Positions 31,178-41,469 of a stretch of 64,000 bases of DNA are shown here, piece by piece (position 1 is the stretch's first letter; the number at the start of each line of letters is the position of its first letter). A program made the position numbers and the translations under genes. This DNA is from Ceratothoa steindachneri (Eukaryota > Arthropoda > Malacostraca > Isopoda > Cymothoidae). The stretch lies in contig OZ018326.1 in the NCBI GenBank assembly GCA_963969495.1, positions 156,056,900-156,120,899 on the forward strand, read 5' to 3'. The notes beneath the pieces are model-generated. The model searched no databases. It was not told the DNA's origin and saw only the letters and a list, made by a program, of their open reading frames with translations.

Positions 31178-32443
31178 AAGGTGGGCCAAAAGTCACTGAT
31201 AGGTTTTGAATTTTAATAGCTTCTTTATTTTTGTAACTAGAATTATGGAATTTTAACACAATATGAGACGATTATGGAAATTTATTCACACAGAGTTACA
31301 AAGGATAAAAAAATCACTCATGTATGAAAAAGGATGTCTTTTAAATGGTGTCCATTTTCAGCTTCACACATCCGTGCCCTTTCCAAGACATGCTCCATGA
31401 CGGCTTCAAGGGTTTCCCTGTTTCAGTTCAATGTCCTGATTTCATTCATGATGTTCTCCTTCAATTGTTCCAGGGTTTCAGGTTTGTTGACATACACTTT
31501 CTCTTTGAGATACCCCCACAAGAAGAATTCAGGGTTGGTCAAGTCTGGGGAACGCGATGGCCAGTTGACATTGCCGTAGCGAGAGATAATCCTGTCTCCA
31601 AAACATTGCCTCAGCAACTGCATTGTCTCTCTTGCTGTATGAGCAGTTGCCCCATCTGGCTGGAACCACAAATCTGGCCTATTTTGAATTGCCGGGCGCA
31701 GAAAGTTCTCGATCATGGTCCTGTAATGTTCTCCAGTCACAGTGACAGCGTCTCCATCATCATCCTCAAAGAAATAAGGCCTGATTATCTCATCCGCTGT
31801 CATTGCACACCATACCATGCACTTTATGGGGTTGCAACTCTCTTTGGTGTGTTGCTCTCGGATTCTCAGAGCCTCCAAAATGGCAATTTTGTTTGTTAAT
31901 GAACCCATTGAGATGGAAGGGAGCTTCATCAGACATTATCAATTTTTGCGTAAAATTTGGGTCATTTCGTGCCAATTCCTGAATTCTGAGCGCATATTGG
32001 AGCCTAGGTTCATAATCTTCAGGTTTCAACTGTTGAACACCCTCAACAAGGTTGAGGGTGTGGAGAACTCTGCAGTGAAGTTCGTGATATACCAAGTTGT
32101 CTGGAACGTCTTTGAGTCGACGTTCCAGGATTCTGTTCAACACACTCTTGCACTCTTTCCCTGGTCTCATTGGTTATGACAGTGCAAGGTCTTCCAGCTC
32201 ATGGAAGATCACTCACTGCTCCTTGTTCTTCAAAGCGACGAACTATGCTCAGAATTGTGTTCGCAATTGCCCCCCGATGTTGATAGAAAAATTTCACAAC
32301 TTGGGTATGTTGTTGGTGCTATACTTCTCCATAATTAATTTCCAAGTCACAATCTATGAAATACCTGAAAAAGAAAGAAAGAAAACTATTAGTGGCATAA
32401 TGATCACATATTGCAACCCCTCAGTGACTTTTGGCCCACCCTG
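31178..32443 (-). mobile_element. IS630-Tc1-mariner element with broken transposase
   Basis: Terminal repeats read GGTGGGCCAAAAGTCACTGA at the left (31180-31199) and TCAGTGACTTTTGGCCCACC (32421-32440) at the right, with CTG then TA at 32444. The transposase on the minus strand is in two frames (32170 down to 31790, then 31929 to 31423). The first part has IMSDEAPFHLNG with the first catalytic Asp. The second has WFQPDGATAHTARETM (second Asp) and RSPDLTNPEFFLWGYLKEKV (third block). About 36 residues separate the last two Asp. The frameshift near 31850 inactivates it. Confidence 0.85.
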
Positions 32444-33450
32444 TATAAGCCAGTAAAAGATAAAGGACTGCCTCTAAGACAAGAAATCCCAATAAGGAAG
32501 TAGGAGAGGGACGGGTAAATTTAGATTAAGATTTAGCTATAACAGGTAGCAAGTTTAGACTGAGAGGCAGAAAGAATCAAGAACAGAACCAAAAGGATTG
32601 AAATGATTAACGAATAAAGCGATAGTCTAAAGAGGAAAATTAGGAGAGAGATGAGAAGTTAGCAGATATGTAGGGGAAGAGGAAGAGAAATAAAATAATG
32701 TAAATACAAAATCAATGCAATAATTAAATTGACAAATCGGGTGTCCATAAAAATTAAAATTGTAAAAAAAAAAAAAAATAGAAACACAAGTCAAAACTAC
32801 TTTCTTTAAGAATGAGTTTTTTCATAACAACATCAATTTTAAAAAGGCCAGAGGAAATGTTAAAGTTATTAAATTGGCTTATACATGAACATTCAACAAG
32901 GTTTATTTTAATTAAGTCATTTGAGTGAAAAATAAATTTTGCTGAATTCGAATTAATTAAGGGGTTATTTTCAGACGTGTGCAAAAAAATACACTTATTT
33001 ACAGCTCCTAACATTGTATATGCTGATTAATACGGACATATAATTGCTTTCCTGTCTGTCCAAAATATTTACTTGGACAAACAGAACATTCAACCGAATA
33101 GATAGACTCCCCCAATATTATTACAATTATTGTGAACTAGAATGTTTTTTATAGTTGACTCGTATTTGAAAGCAACTGAAATGTTAAAGTTTTTTAAAAG
33201 ACAGGGAAGGTCAATGAAACAGAGAAGGGTAAAACCAAAATGTTTTTAACATTAAAAGGGATAGCAGGAGCTGTATTATAGAACGTCTTTTTTGCAGAGG
33301 AAAGACACTTTAGAAGAAAGGGATAAGGGTAACATAATTTATGGCCAACTTCAAAGATATGGAGAATTCAGAATCCATTTATTCAGGACTACCAACTTGT
33401 AAAGCCTGTAAAAACATAGATGATAAAATAGAACGTTTGACTTTGGCAAT

Positions 33451-34196
33451 ATTTCATGGCAATATGTTATCATGGGCACTCTCAACATGATGGGGGCAAA
33501 GGGATACCTCCCAATCTTCATTTCTGATTTTTTGAGATTGTTGATTCATTGTATGGGTGGGGGATTTTATTTTTTTTTAAGGGGCTATCTTATCGGTGGG
33601 AAAAGCCCTCTCTGGCCCAATGGAGTAGAAATAGGGTGTACCACAGGAAAGTGTCCTCAATGTTACGCTCTTTGCTCCGAGCACCAAAGGTATCAGCTTG
33701 ATGCTGCCAGAAGATGTTCTCACTAAGCTTCACGTGGATGACCTTTCGATCTCTTTTGGCATGCCCCAGATGCCGACTCCAACAGGCATTGAGCTGCATC
33801 TCTCGCTATGCCAAAGTGCACAGGTTTTGGTTCTCCTTGGCCAAGACTAAGGTGGTGTACTTCTGCTACCATCTATGGTGCCACCCTGACCCAGACTTGT
33901 TCCTAAATTGGGTTCACCTGGAAGTGGTGGATTCGTACTATTTCCTAGGTCTTGTTTTTGATCAACACCTCACCTGGAAGGCTGATATTTGCAGCCTTAG
34001 AGTCTCTTGTACCCCTGCCATGGACATTCTTAATGGGGGGATGCGGGCCTCCTCCCAATGCTTGAGTGTGTTTGCTTCCTTCCTGCTTCTTTGCTTATTA
34101 TTTTTTCATTTTGTCTTTTTCACTTTGTTTGACTGTTTTTGTTTTATGTTTGTATTTTTATTTTATTTTAAATCGAGCCTAGTGTTAAAAAAAAAA
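33451..34196 (+). mobile_element. I-like copy F, right piece
   Basis: Resumes the RT after the Penelope-like insert (ATCATGGGCACTCTCAACAT). It includes the degenerate motif C region (LHVDDLSIS at about 33732) and VSCTPAMDIL at about 33998-34030. It then jumps to the 3' UTR GC-rich module. The copy ends GAGCCTAGTGTT plus an A run (34186-34196), that is, inside hairpin 1 and without hairpin 2. Stops and frameshifts throughout. Confidence 0.75.
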
Positions 34197-34450
34197 TAGA
34201 AGAGGTTGGCCTCCTCCATTTTATTTGGTTCTCTCTTTTTTGTTGGCTGCTCTTCAATGCTGGGGGAAGGTTGCCTCCCTCCTTCGCTCAAGTGTCCCTC
34301 CTTGTATTTAATTTGCTTGTTTTTTGTTTTTCTTTATCTTTTTGTCTAGTGTTTTTTGTTTTGTTTTTTTATGTAGCCTAATAATAGGATAAATGAATTA
34401 TGGTGACTTATGCCCTTGGTGGCCTTTGCCAGATCGGCTATAAAAAAAAA
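34197..34450 (+). mobile_element. Short 5'-truncated I-like 3' end
   Basis: About 250 bp: end of ORF2 (GAGGTTGGCCTCCTCCATTT), GC-rich module (about 34255-34300), T-rich run, hairpin 1 (34375-34390, AGCCTA/TAGGAT), a weak second hairpin and an A tail to about 34450. It sits directly behind copy F. Confidence 0.75.
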
Positions 34451-35026
34451 CTTAACTTGTTATAAGGTTATTTTCACCTTTCCCATAAAACTATACACAA
34501 AGTAAACCTTCCTTTCAGACTGGTGTCCAATATACAAACCATTCTGTTTCGATAGTTAAGTTTGTTTATAATTTTTCCTCCACCCTTCTGATCTGTATGC
34601 CTTTCTTTCATCATAATTTTGTTTCATTTTATAGTTCCATTATTGTATTAACTATTGTGTTCTAACCAATCAAGTTTGTATAAAATTTAAATATTCATAT
34701 ATTTTATGGATCTAATGCCTCCCTGTTTTAGGCAAATATTTTAGGACAAGATAGATTTGACACCCTTCCAAAGTTAGTCTAATAACAAATTGCTTCCAAG
34801 GATAATTGGTAGCTTCTTATGTTTCCTTGAACTATCTCTTCTTATCTTTGCTTTTCCAATCTCATTGAACATGCGACAATTGAATTACATCTGATTATTC
34901 TCTTTTTGTATGCCTGAATTTGAGTAAAAGAGAAGTTATTTATTTGCTCCATACAACTTACCACTCTTCATTGCCCTTTATGAGGAAGGTAACATCTTGC
35001 TCTATATTTAAACATTCTCTTTTCAG
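34451..35026. other. CEP350 intron, no recognisable element
   Basis: AT-rich sequence ending with the CTCTTTTCAG acceptor at 35017-35026. Nothing else seen. Confidence 0.6.
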
Positions 35027-35214
35027 ATAAGAATGGACCTTACCAACCAAATTACACTGGTGAAGATCAGGGACAAAGTGTTAAAGTTCGCCATTATGAT
35101 CAGGAGTCTGTTCGTAAGTTTATTGCTTCCCAGAATGCCAAGAGGCGAGAAGCCAAGCAGACTGAAATCGAACATAAGAAAGAGGAAAAGAAAAGAATTG
35201 AAATGCACTTGAAA
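35027..35214 (+). CDS. CEP350: CEP350 homologue, coding exon (most diagnostic)
   Basis: 188 bp, phase 1 in, phase 0 out (TTTTCAG acceptor, AAA/GTAAGC donor). It reads KNGPYQPNYTGEDQGQSVKV, then RHYDQESVRKFIASQNAKRR, and ends in a charged helix (EAKQTEIEHKKEEKKRIEMH). The RHYD..[ES]VR.[FY]I..Q...R pattern followed by a Lys/Glu helix closely parallels the conserved vertebrate CEP350 block (RRHYDTDEVRQYIVRQQEER, from memory). This is the strongest single link between this gene and CEP350. Confidence 0.75.
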
Positions 35215-35302
35215 GTAAGCAGCTAATCTTCTCTTTGATATGGGTGGTTAAGAATACTTGGAAAGAGTGGTTTCATTGACCAGTTTTGAGGTCAAATATA
35301 CA

Positions 35303-35614
35303 GGTGCTTGAGAAAATTATTGAAACACCTGCTTATTTTACTTATTTTTCTAGATGACATTAATATTCACTAAAATTTTGAATGCCTGAAATAACCTTTT
35401 AGAATATGTTTCTGATTATTATATATTTATGCTGTAAGCCTCATGGTTTTGTCTTTTCTGAATTTAATGTTACAATATGAAAGATCTTTCTGACCTTCCA
35501 AAAAGGGCAGATTTTAAGAGTTCAAATAGCGAGAGCATTGGTAACAAAAAATACTCAAATGTTTGTTTCAAGTGGTACTGTTTATAAAATCAAGCCCGCT
35601 TGGGGGAAAAGAAA
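35303..35614 (+). mobile_element. Tc1-like element, 5' end fragment
   Basis: Begins CAGGTGCTTGAGAAAATTAT, like a Tc1-type terminal repeat. A degenerate N-terminal HTH start follows (MKDLSDLPKRADF at about 35479, then ALVTKNTQMFVSSGTVYKI in another frame). It is truncated at about 35614 next to the dispersed repeat. Confidence 0.55.
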
Positions 35615-35900
35615 AAATATTCTTCGGTGAAAGGCAGTGGTCCACTGCTTCTAGACAGCATTGTCCTCCATCCTCCATCGAAACCTGAAATAAAAGGTGG
35701 GCATTACAGTTAGCACAGGGGAGTAGAGATGAATACCTAAAACTACCACATCCCTTCTCTTAAGTTTGCCTCATCTCACTGTGCCCCCAATCTCCAGCAA
35801 TTATTTCCGCCCCACTTCATTCTCTACTTCCTCACAACCATTCCAAAGCTTTCCTCATCACCCAATCATACTCTTTTGCACCACCTCTTCTCCTAGTGAC
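35615..35900 (-). repeat. Dispersed repeat, possible LTR remnant of the adjacent Gypsy element
   Basis: 35615-35740 is shared with 15715-15860. It lies where the 3' LTR of the minus-strand Gypsy fragment (35901-37225) would be expected. No matching second LTR is visible in the window, so the LTR label is inference. Confidence 0.4.
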
Positions 35901-37225
35901 AGGGCCTATTGACGTTTCATTCATTTGTCGCAATGTCCTCTCTTCATCACGTCAGTCTGCATCTCCTACATATGCTTCATCTACACACACATCTGACTCT
36001 CCCTGATCAATCTGCCTCAAATCTTCAACCAGCTTTTCTACTTCATCCACCAATCCTTCCCATTCTTTCATAGCATTCATTGAATCTTGCTCTAATTGCA
36101 TACTCATCTCATTTATACTCACTAATATTAACTCAGACTCATTCAATGGAAACTTACAAATAGAATATGTTCCATCAAATCCTCTCTCCCAATCTGGCAA
36201 AAATCCAGAAAACTCATTCACCTACTCTCGCCAAACTGTTCTGTCCATCCATCCTTCCTTGTGTGCCTACTCTTACGCTTTCTCCTTCCATGCTCAACTA
36301 ACACTAACTGCTTCCCCTCTAAAACACTAGCTTTATCATTCACTCCTTCACAGTCTTCCATGCTTTCCAAAAGATAGTCATTCACAGGGTGTTGTAATAA
36401 ATATTTAGGAGGTTCCCCCACTTCCATAACTGACCCTGATGCACTCTATATTCATCCAAACTTCCATCATCTCTTTCATGCACGATCACATAACAGCCCA
36501 TTCTACAAAACCTTTCTTACCACAAATGGACCTTCAAACTTCTCTTTCAATTTATCCACATTCGGCCTTCTTTTTGTTTCAATCTCTTTCAGCACTTTAT
36601 TCCCAGCACAAAAACTTTCAAACCTTTCATTTCCTCTTTTACATAACGCACGATCATTTTCACTAAGTTCCATATGCGGCTTAAGCATTCTCTCAAAATT
36701 CACCACTTATTTAAATGGTGACATTCCCGTCGCCTTATGCACAGTCATATTGTACGACAAAAGTCCTTCCCAAACATTCATCCCATTCTCTTCCATCTTT
36801 CACCATCAATCGTAACATCTCGCTCAAGGTTCTTATTGTTCTTTCAGCCAAGCCATTCGCTCTAGGTACATACGGTGTTGCTTGCACAAAATCAATCCTC
36901 CGTTTACTCAACATCTCTTCAAAAGCACATCCTACAAACTTGGGTCCATTATCACTCAACATTCGCATTGGCTTAGACACACACATTAGCAACAGTTTCT
37001 CACTCACAAAACTGGCAACATTCACAGACGTTTTATTCTTCAAAGGTGCAGCTTAAACGAGCTTGCTCTTATGATCAACCATTCCAACATGACCTCACAC
37101 AGTCAAAGGCAAAGTTATGTAGTTGATTGCAGTCATTTAAAACGGCTCCTTCATGCACAATTTCAAAAGAGTCAGACTCGCATACACTGATACTTTCCAT
37201 TCTGACATGCTTTGCAAGTAGTCGC
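35901..37225 (-). mobile_element. Gypsy/Ty3-type LTR retrotransposon fragment (integrase region)
   Basis: Minus strand, from high to low coordinate: an integrase zinc-finger piece with CKACQNGKYQCMRV (about 37225-37180); the catalytic core with LSDNGPKFVGCAFEEML and NGLAERTIRTLSEMLRLM (36735-37043); the C-terminal part with GNKVLKEIETKRRPNVDKLK and FEGPFVVRKVL (36503-36706); then poorly conserved ORFs (35952-36427). Stops separate the pieces. Protease, RT and RNase H are absent. It is cut at 37226 by I-like copy G. Confidence 0.75.
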
Positions 37226-39060
37226 GAGTTCTTCTCCGGCAACCTCATCGCCGCGGGCCTGACAACTATTCCTAGAACGTCTGACTGTTTTGCACGCCGA
37301 CCACTCCCATAGTTTTCGGCCGAGTGTGAGATAGCCCTCAAACAGAAGCGTTATGCCTACATGCGCTATAAGCGCCGCCCGAACGATTTCACTGTCGCTG
37401 AATTTCGTCGGGCTAGGGCTAGGTTCCGGTATATTTCGAAGCACGCCCGCCGCTCTTCTTGGCGGGCATACGTGTCTTCACTTAACGGGAAGACTCCTCT
37501 GGCAGAGGTGGGGAAGCAAGTCAAAAGGATTCGGGGCAAGTTCTCCAGGAAAATGGGACCGCAATCTCGGACCCCGCGTCCGTGGCGGAATCCTTCGCGA
37601 CCGCTTTCTCTGCATTCTTTAGCCGGGATGCTGCTCCGCCAGCATTCAATGCACGTCGTGATGTTTCGGAAGGCCGCCGGCTAGACTTTACCTCCAGAGG
37701 CGGAGAACCCTTCAACGACAGGTTTACTGTGAGTGAGTTGCGTTCCGCTCTTGCTTCGTGCGCGGACACCGCCCATGGTCCGAACGATGTCCCGTACGCC
37801 ATGCTTCGACACCTGGGTGAGCGAGGCATGGCCTTTCTGTTAGATTTGTTCAACAGGATCTGGGTGGAGGGTCTCCTCCCAGATTCCTGGCGAATCTTTA
37901 TTGTGCTTGCCTTTCGCAAACCGGGAAGAGATCACTCTACTCCGGCCGGTTTCCGCCCAATCTCTAACCTCTTGCGTGTGCAAGTTGATGGAGACATTGG
38001 TAAATTTTAGATTAGCCTTTTTCTTGGACAGCGGAGGCCATGTGTCTTCTGCACAGTGCAGTTTCTGCAAGTTCCACTCCACGTCGGATGCTCTGCTCCG
38101 CCTGGAAAATGCCGTCTTCGAGGCTTTCCTTCGTAGACAGCACTACGCCACGGTGTTTTTCGATCTGGAGAAGGCCTATGATACCGCATATCGATACGGT
38201 ATCATGGAGACTCTCCACACGATGGGGGCGAGGGGACGCCTTCCAATGTTTATATCTGAATTTTTGCGAGATCGTCGATTCCGCGTACGGGTGGGGGGGA
38301 GCCCTTTCCGGCCCAAAGGAGCAGGAAAGTGTCCTCAGTGTCACACTCTTTGCCGTGAGCATCAACGGCATCATCTCGGTGCTGCCGGAAGATGTTCTCA
38401 CTACGCTCTACGTGGACGACCTTTAAATCTCTTTTGGCGCGGCCCAGATGCCAACTCTGGAGCGTCGACTCCAACAGGCATTGAACCGCGTTTCTCGCTA
38501 TGCCGAAGCGCACAGGTTTCGGTTTTCCTTGGCTAAAACTAAGGTGATGCACTTCTGCCGCCATCCACGGCTCCGCCCAGACCCAGACTTGTTTCTTAAT
38601 GGGGTACGCCTGGAAGTGGTTGAATCACACCGTTTCCTTGGTCTTATATTTGACCAACGCCTCACCTGGGAGGCTCATCTTCGCAGCCTTAGGGTCTTTT
38701 GTACCCGCTCCATGGATATTCTCCGTTCCGTGACGTTCAGCACTTGGGGTGCTGATAGGGCTACTGCCATACTTTTTTATCGATCCTTTGTTCGTTCCAA
38801 GCTCGACTACGGATGCGAGTTTTATGCATCCGCAGCCGAGCGTTTATTGCGGAAGGTGGACTCGATCCACTACACCGGCCTTCGCCTTGCGACCGGTGCC
38901 TTCCGCACTTCCCCCATTGAGAGCCTATTGGTCGATGCTGGGGAGATGCCACTCGCTCTACGCCGCGTATAGTGCATCACTCGCCTGTTCGCGCGAGCCC
39001 GGTGCCTCCCTCATTCGCCAACAGCGACCAGGGGCGCCGGTGGCGCCCCTGGTTCTGCCT
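37226..39060 (+). mobile_element. I-like copy G, truncated at both ends
   Basis: Starts in the endonuclease-RT linker (GAGTTCTTCTCCGGCAACCT) and keeps a nearly complete RT. Recognisable parts are VSELRSALASCADTAHGP (37732), VFFDLEKAYDTA (about 38153-38190), a deletion of about 17 bp that removes PQGS (about 38325), YVDD (38409-38420) and then a TAA stop. The RT C-terminus is long and open (38448-38972). At 39027-39053 a perfect palindrome (ACCAGGGGCGCC/GGCGCCCCTGGT) marks the junction to a short piece of downstream ORF2. There is no 3' UTR or tail, so the right end was lost or copied by recombination. Confidence 0.8.
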
Positions 39061-39735
39061 CAATTTAAACTGCTGAAAAATATGCCTGTGGGAGGTACAG
39101 CGACAAATGGGGAACACGATAGAAGTCTATCGGGTCTCCCACTCAGATCGCCCTCTCTCATCTTTTTTGTTCCATGCACCCTGGAAAAGAAGAAAGGGAT
39201 TAGACATTTGGGGTGGTGAGTGGAGGCAAACAATCAAACGACTGCTACACCAGCATAGCTTGCACTGTCTACAAAGCCTCCTACCCAAAATTATTGCTCA
39301 CGCTAGTGCAATACAAAGTGATGGTAATGAGTGGGGTGGTTCAGAACCCTGTCCAGTTAATTTCATTGTTTTATTATCTCCCCAAAATGCAAAGGTTTGG
39401 AGAGACCAGAGCTTGTGTTAGGTTTTGGAGGGGCTAAGCTAAAAACAAACTTGCAAATATTTTAGTCATACTACAAAGATTTAAAAAAGATGTCATCCAT
39501 ATTAAATACATTATATACACACAAGTACTTTTCAGACAATTATGTTGAGCAATTTGTTCTTTATATATAAATTATAAATTCAAGTTTTACAAACAAACTA
39601 AAGTCTTGTATATCTCTCAACATTGCAAACAAATACAATTCTATGATGCATAAATCTACAAAAGTATGTACTATCCACAAATAATTTCAACTATTATAAT
39701 TTGTTCTTAACACAAACAAAATATTTTTCAATATA
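39061..39735. other. CEP350 intron, unrecognised sequence
   Basis: A 104-codon ORF at 39107-39421 has no family I recognise and is probably chance. 39430-39735 is AT-rich with nothing seen. Confidence 0.5.
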
Positions 39736-39885
39736 ATTACCCACCTACCCCTGCTTCTTTCTTCCTTTTTTTCCTGCTTTTGTTTGTTTTTTACTTTGCC
39801 TGCCTTTTGCATCTTTGTTTTCAATCTAGCCTAACAGTAGGCTTTGAAAGACTTATGGCAGTCTGACATCTCCCTAATTTGCCAA
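39736..39885 (+). mobile_element. I-like 3' end fragment ahead of copy H
   Basis: T/C-rich 3' UTR remnant with hairpin 1 (39828-39843, AGCCTA/TAGGCT) and a degenerate second hairpin, without a clear A tail. Copy H follows directly. Confidence 0.6.
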
Positions 39886-41085
39886 TTGCTCTCCTTGCAT
39901 CCGATCTTGATGGTCACTACGCCACCAAAAGATGCCAGGGCTAGGAAACTCCTTTGAGAGTCCAGTGTGGATCTCAGGCCGGTGGCACCTCCGGTTCTGT
40001 CCAGGATGCCACCCTGGAGGGTACCACCTTTGACTATTTGTTGACACACCTCTCCTCCCAAAACTTCCACAGCACTAGGAGTATTGCATTCAGCCTTTTT
40101 CAAGCACACTTTGTGTCACGATGCCAGTGTATACAGATGGCTCCAAATCCCAGAAGGGGGGTCATTTTCCATGCTGTATCCCCTCTGTTTGAAGTGAGCT
40201 CTACCAGTTACTGTCTCTGTCTTCACCATTAACTGGTTGCAATACACCTCTTGGTATGGAAGATGACATGCCATGCCCCTTCAGAGACCGAACCCATTGA
40301 GTGCCCTTGAAGCATTGGAGTCTCCACATCTTCTGGTTCACAGTATTCCTGATGTCATGGCTGCTGCGATTAGGAGGATCTCAAAATTGTCTTGTGCGGA
40401 TTTCCTGGACAAGTAATGATTGCGATAAATAAGGAGGCCAATAATTATTTAGCCCAGACTGGGTGATCGGACCAGCCTTTTTTCTCTTCCCAACTCACTA
40501 CTTGGCTGAATAAGGTCAGCACTTCGGGCTACATGGCAAAGAGGATGGGAGATGGTGAACTGGAATCTAAAGTTTTCTGCCATTGTACTGTGATTTTTCT
40601 CTTAGACCTACCACCAAGGTTATTTTTTTCACCTCTGAATCTTACACTCTCGTGGGGTGCATCGCCATTTGATGGAGTGCTTCCCTAAACATTGTGATGA
40701 TTGCTTGGTCCCCAAACTGCCTTACACATTGTCATTTAATCTCACATTTGGGAGAATCTTCACATTCATTACCTCCCGACACTGGGATGATTATGGTTGC
40801 CACCGTTTTTTTCATTGTACTAGGGATGGGTGCATGCATTCCCAACTGTACACTGGTTGAGCCTGGTGGATTTCCTTAGTATTTAGTAATTCGGGTGTTG
40901 ATTGCATGTTCAAGTGGTCAAAGGAAGCCGGACTCTCCTGGTGCCTGAGCTTGCCCATTCCTTTTTTACTCACTATATTTCCTTTTTTCAGTATTTTTAT
41001 TTTTTTTTATTTTAAAGTAGCCTAGAAGTAGGCTGGTTTATAGTTTTAATGGCTATGCCCTTGATGGTAGTAGCCAGTAGAGCCA
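39886..41085 (+). mobile_element. I-like copy H, 5'-truncated, old
   Basis: Starts in the RT C-terminus (TTGCATCCGATCTTGATGGT). It has RNase H (VYTDGSKSQKG at about 40126), a heavily mutated zinc region (about 40680-40750), the GC-rich module (about 40900-40965), hairpin 1 (41019-41034) and hairpin 2 (41051-41075, where the arms are GGCTA and TAGCC instead of GGCGA and TCGCC). No clean A tail remains. Many stops. Confidence 0.75.
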
Positions 41086-41469
41086 CTTGAACCCCCGCCC
41101 TTTTTACACATACATGGCCTTCCCTCAACCCGTACAAAACATCACCTCAAAAACCATGCGCAAACTCAATAAAATTAGAAGAATTATCAAAAGATAAATT
41201 TGGACAAGACAAAGAAACTGATAATCTATAATGATACTTAACCCATTAATGCCCAACTTCTAATTTTTAATAATTCTTTATTTTGGGGGGCTTATACTTA
41301 TTTATAATGAGCATTTAAACATAAATTGAACTTGATTTTATACATATATGCCATATTTGACCAACTAAGACCTGATCTCTAAATGGATCATTGGGAGGAT
41401 TCATGAATAAAAAAATATAATATAATATAATAAAATATAATTAGTTTCGTTTATTTTATTGACAAAAAG

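Larger units (their letters stand above)
30377..33450 (-). mobile_element. Penelope-like element (minus strand) inserted in copy F, carrying a mariner
   Basis: The insert splits copy F at the GGCGATACGGTAT region, which is present in similar form on both sides (about 30362-30376 and about 33455-33472), suggesting a short target duplication. On the minus strand, 33120-33010 encodes a GIY-YIG-like nuclease block: SIYSVECSVCPSKYFGQTGK, then LYVRINQH. Downstream, 32754-33014 continues with SAKFIFHSNDLIKINLVECS, like the segment after the nuclease in Penelope elements. The RT part is missing, so the copy is 5'-truncated. The mariner at 31178-32443 is inside its presumed 3' region. The left 0.8 kb (30377-31177) has no recognisable coding. 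Confidence 0.6.

Noticed and set aside
39107..39421. 104-residue ORF as a gene
   Set aside because: No recognisable family, no second supporting exon, overlapping ORF in another frame; probably chance.
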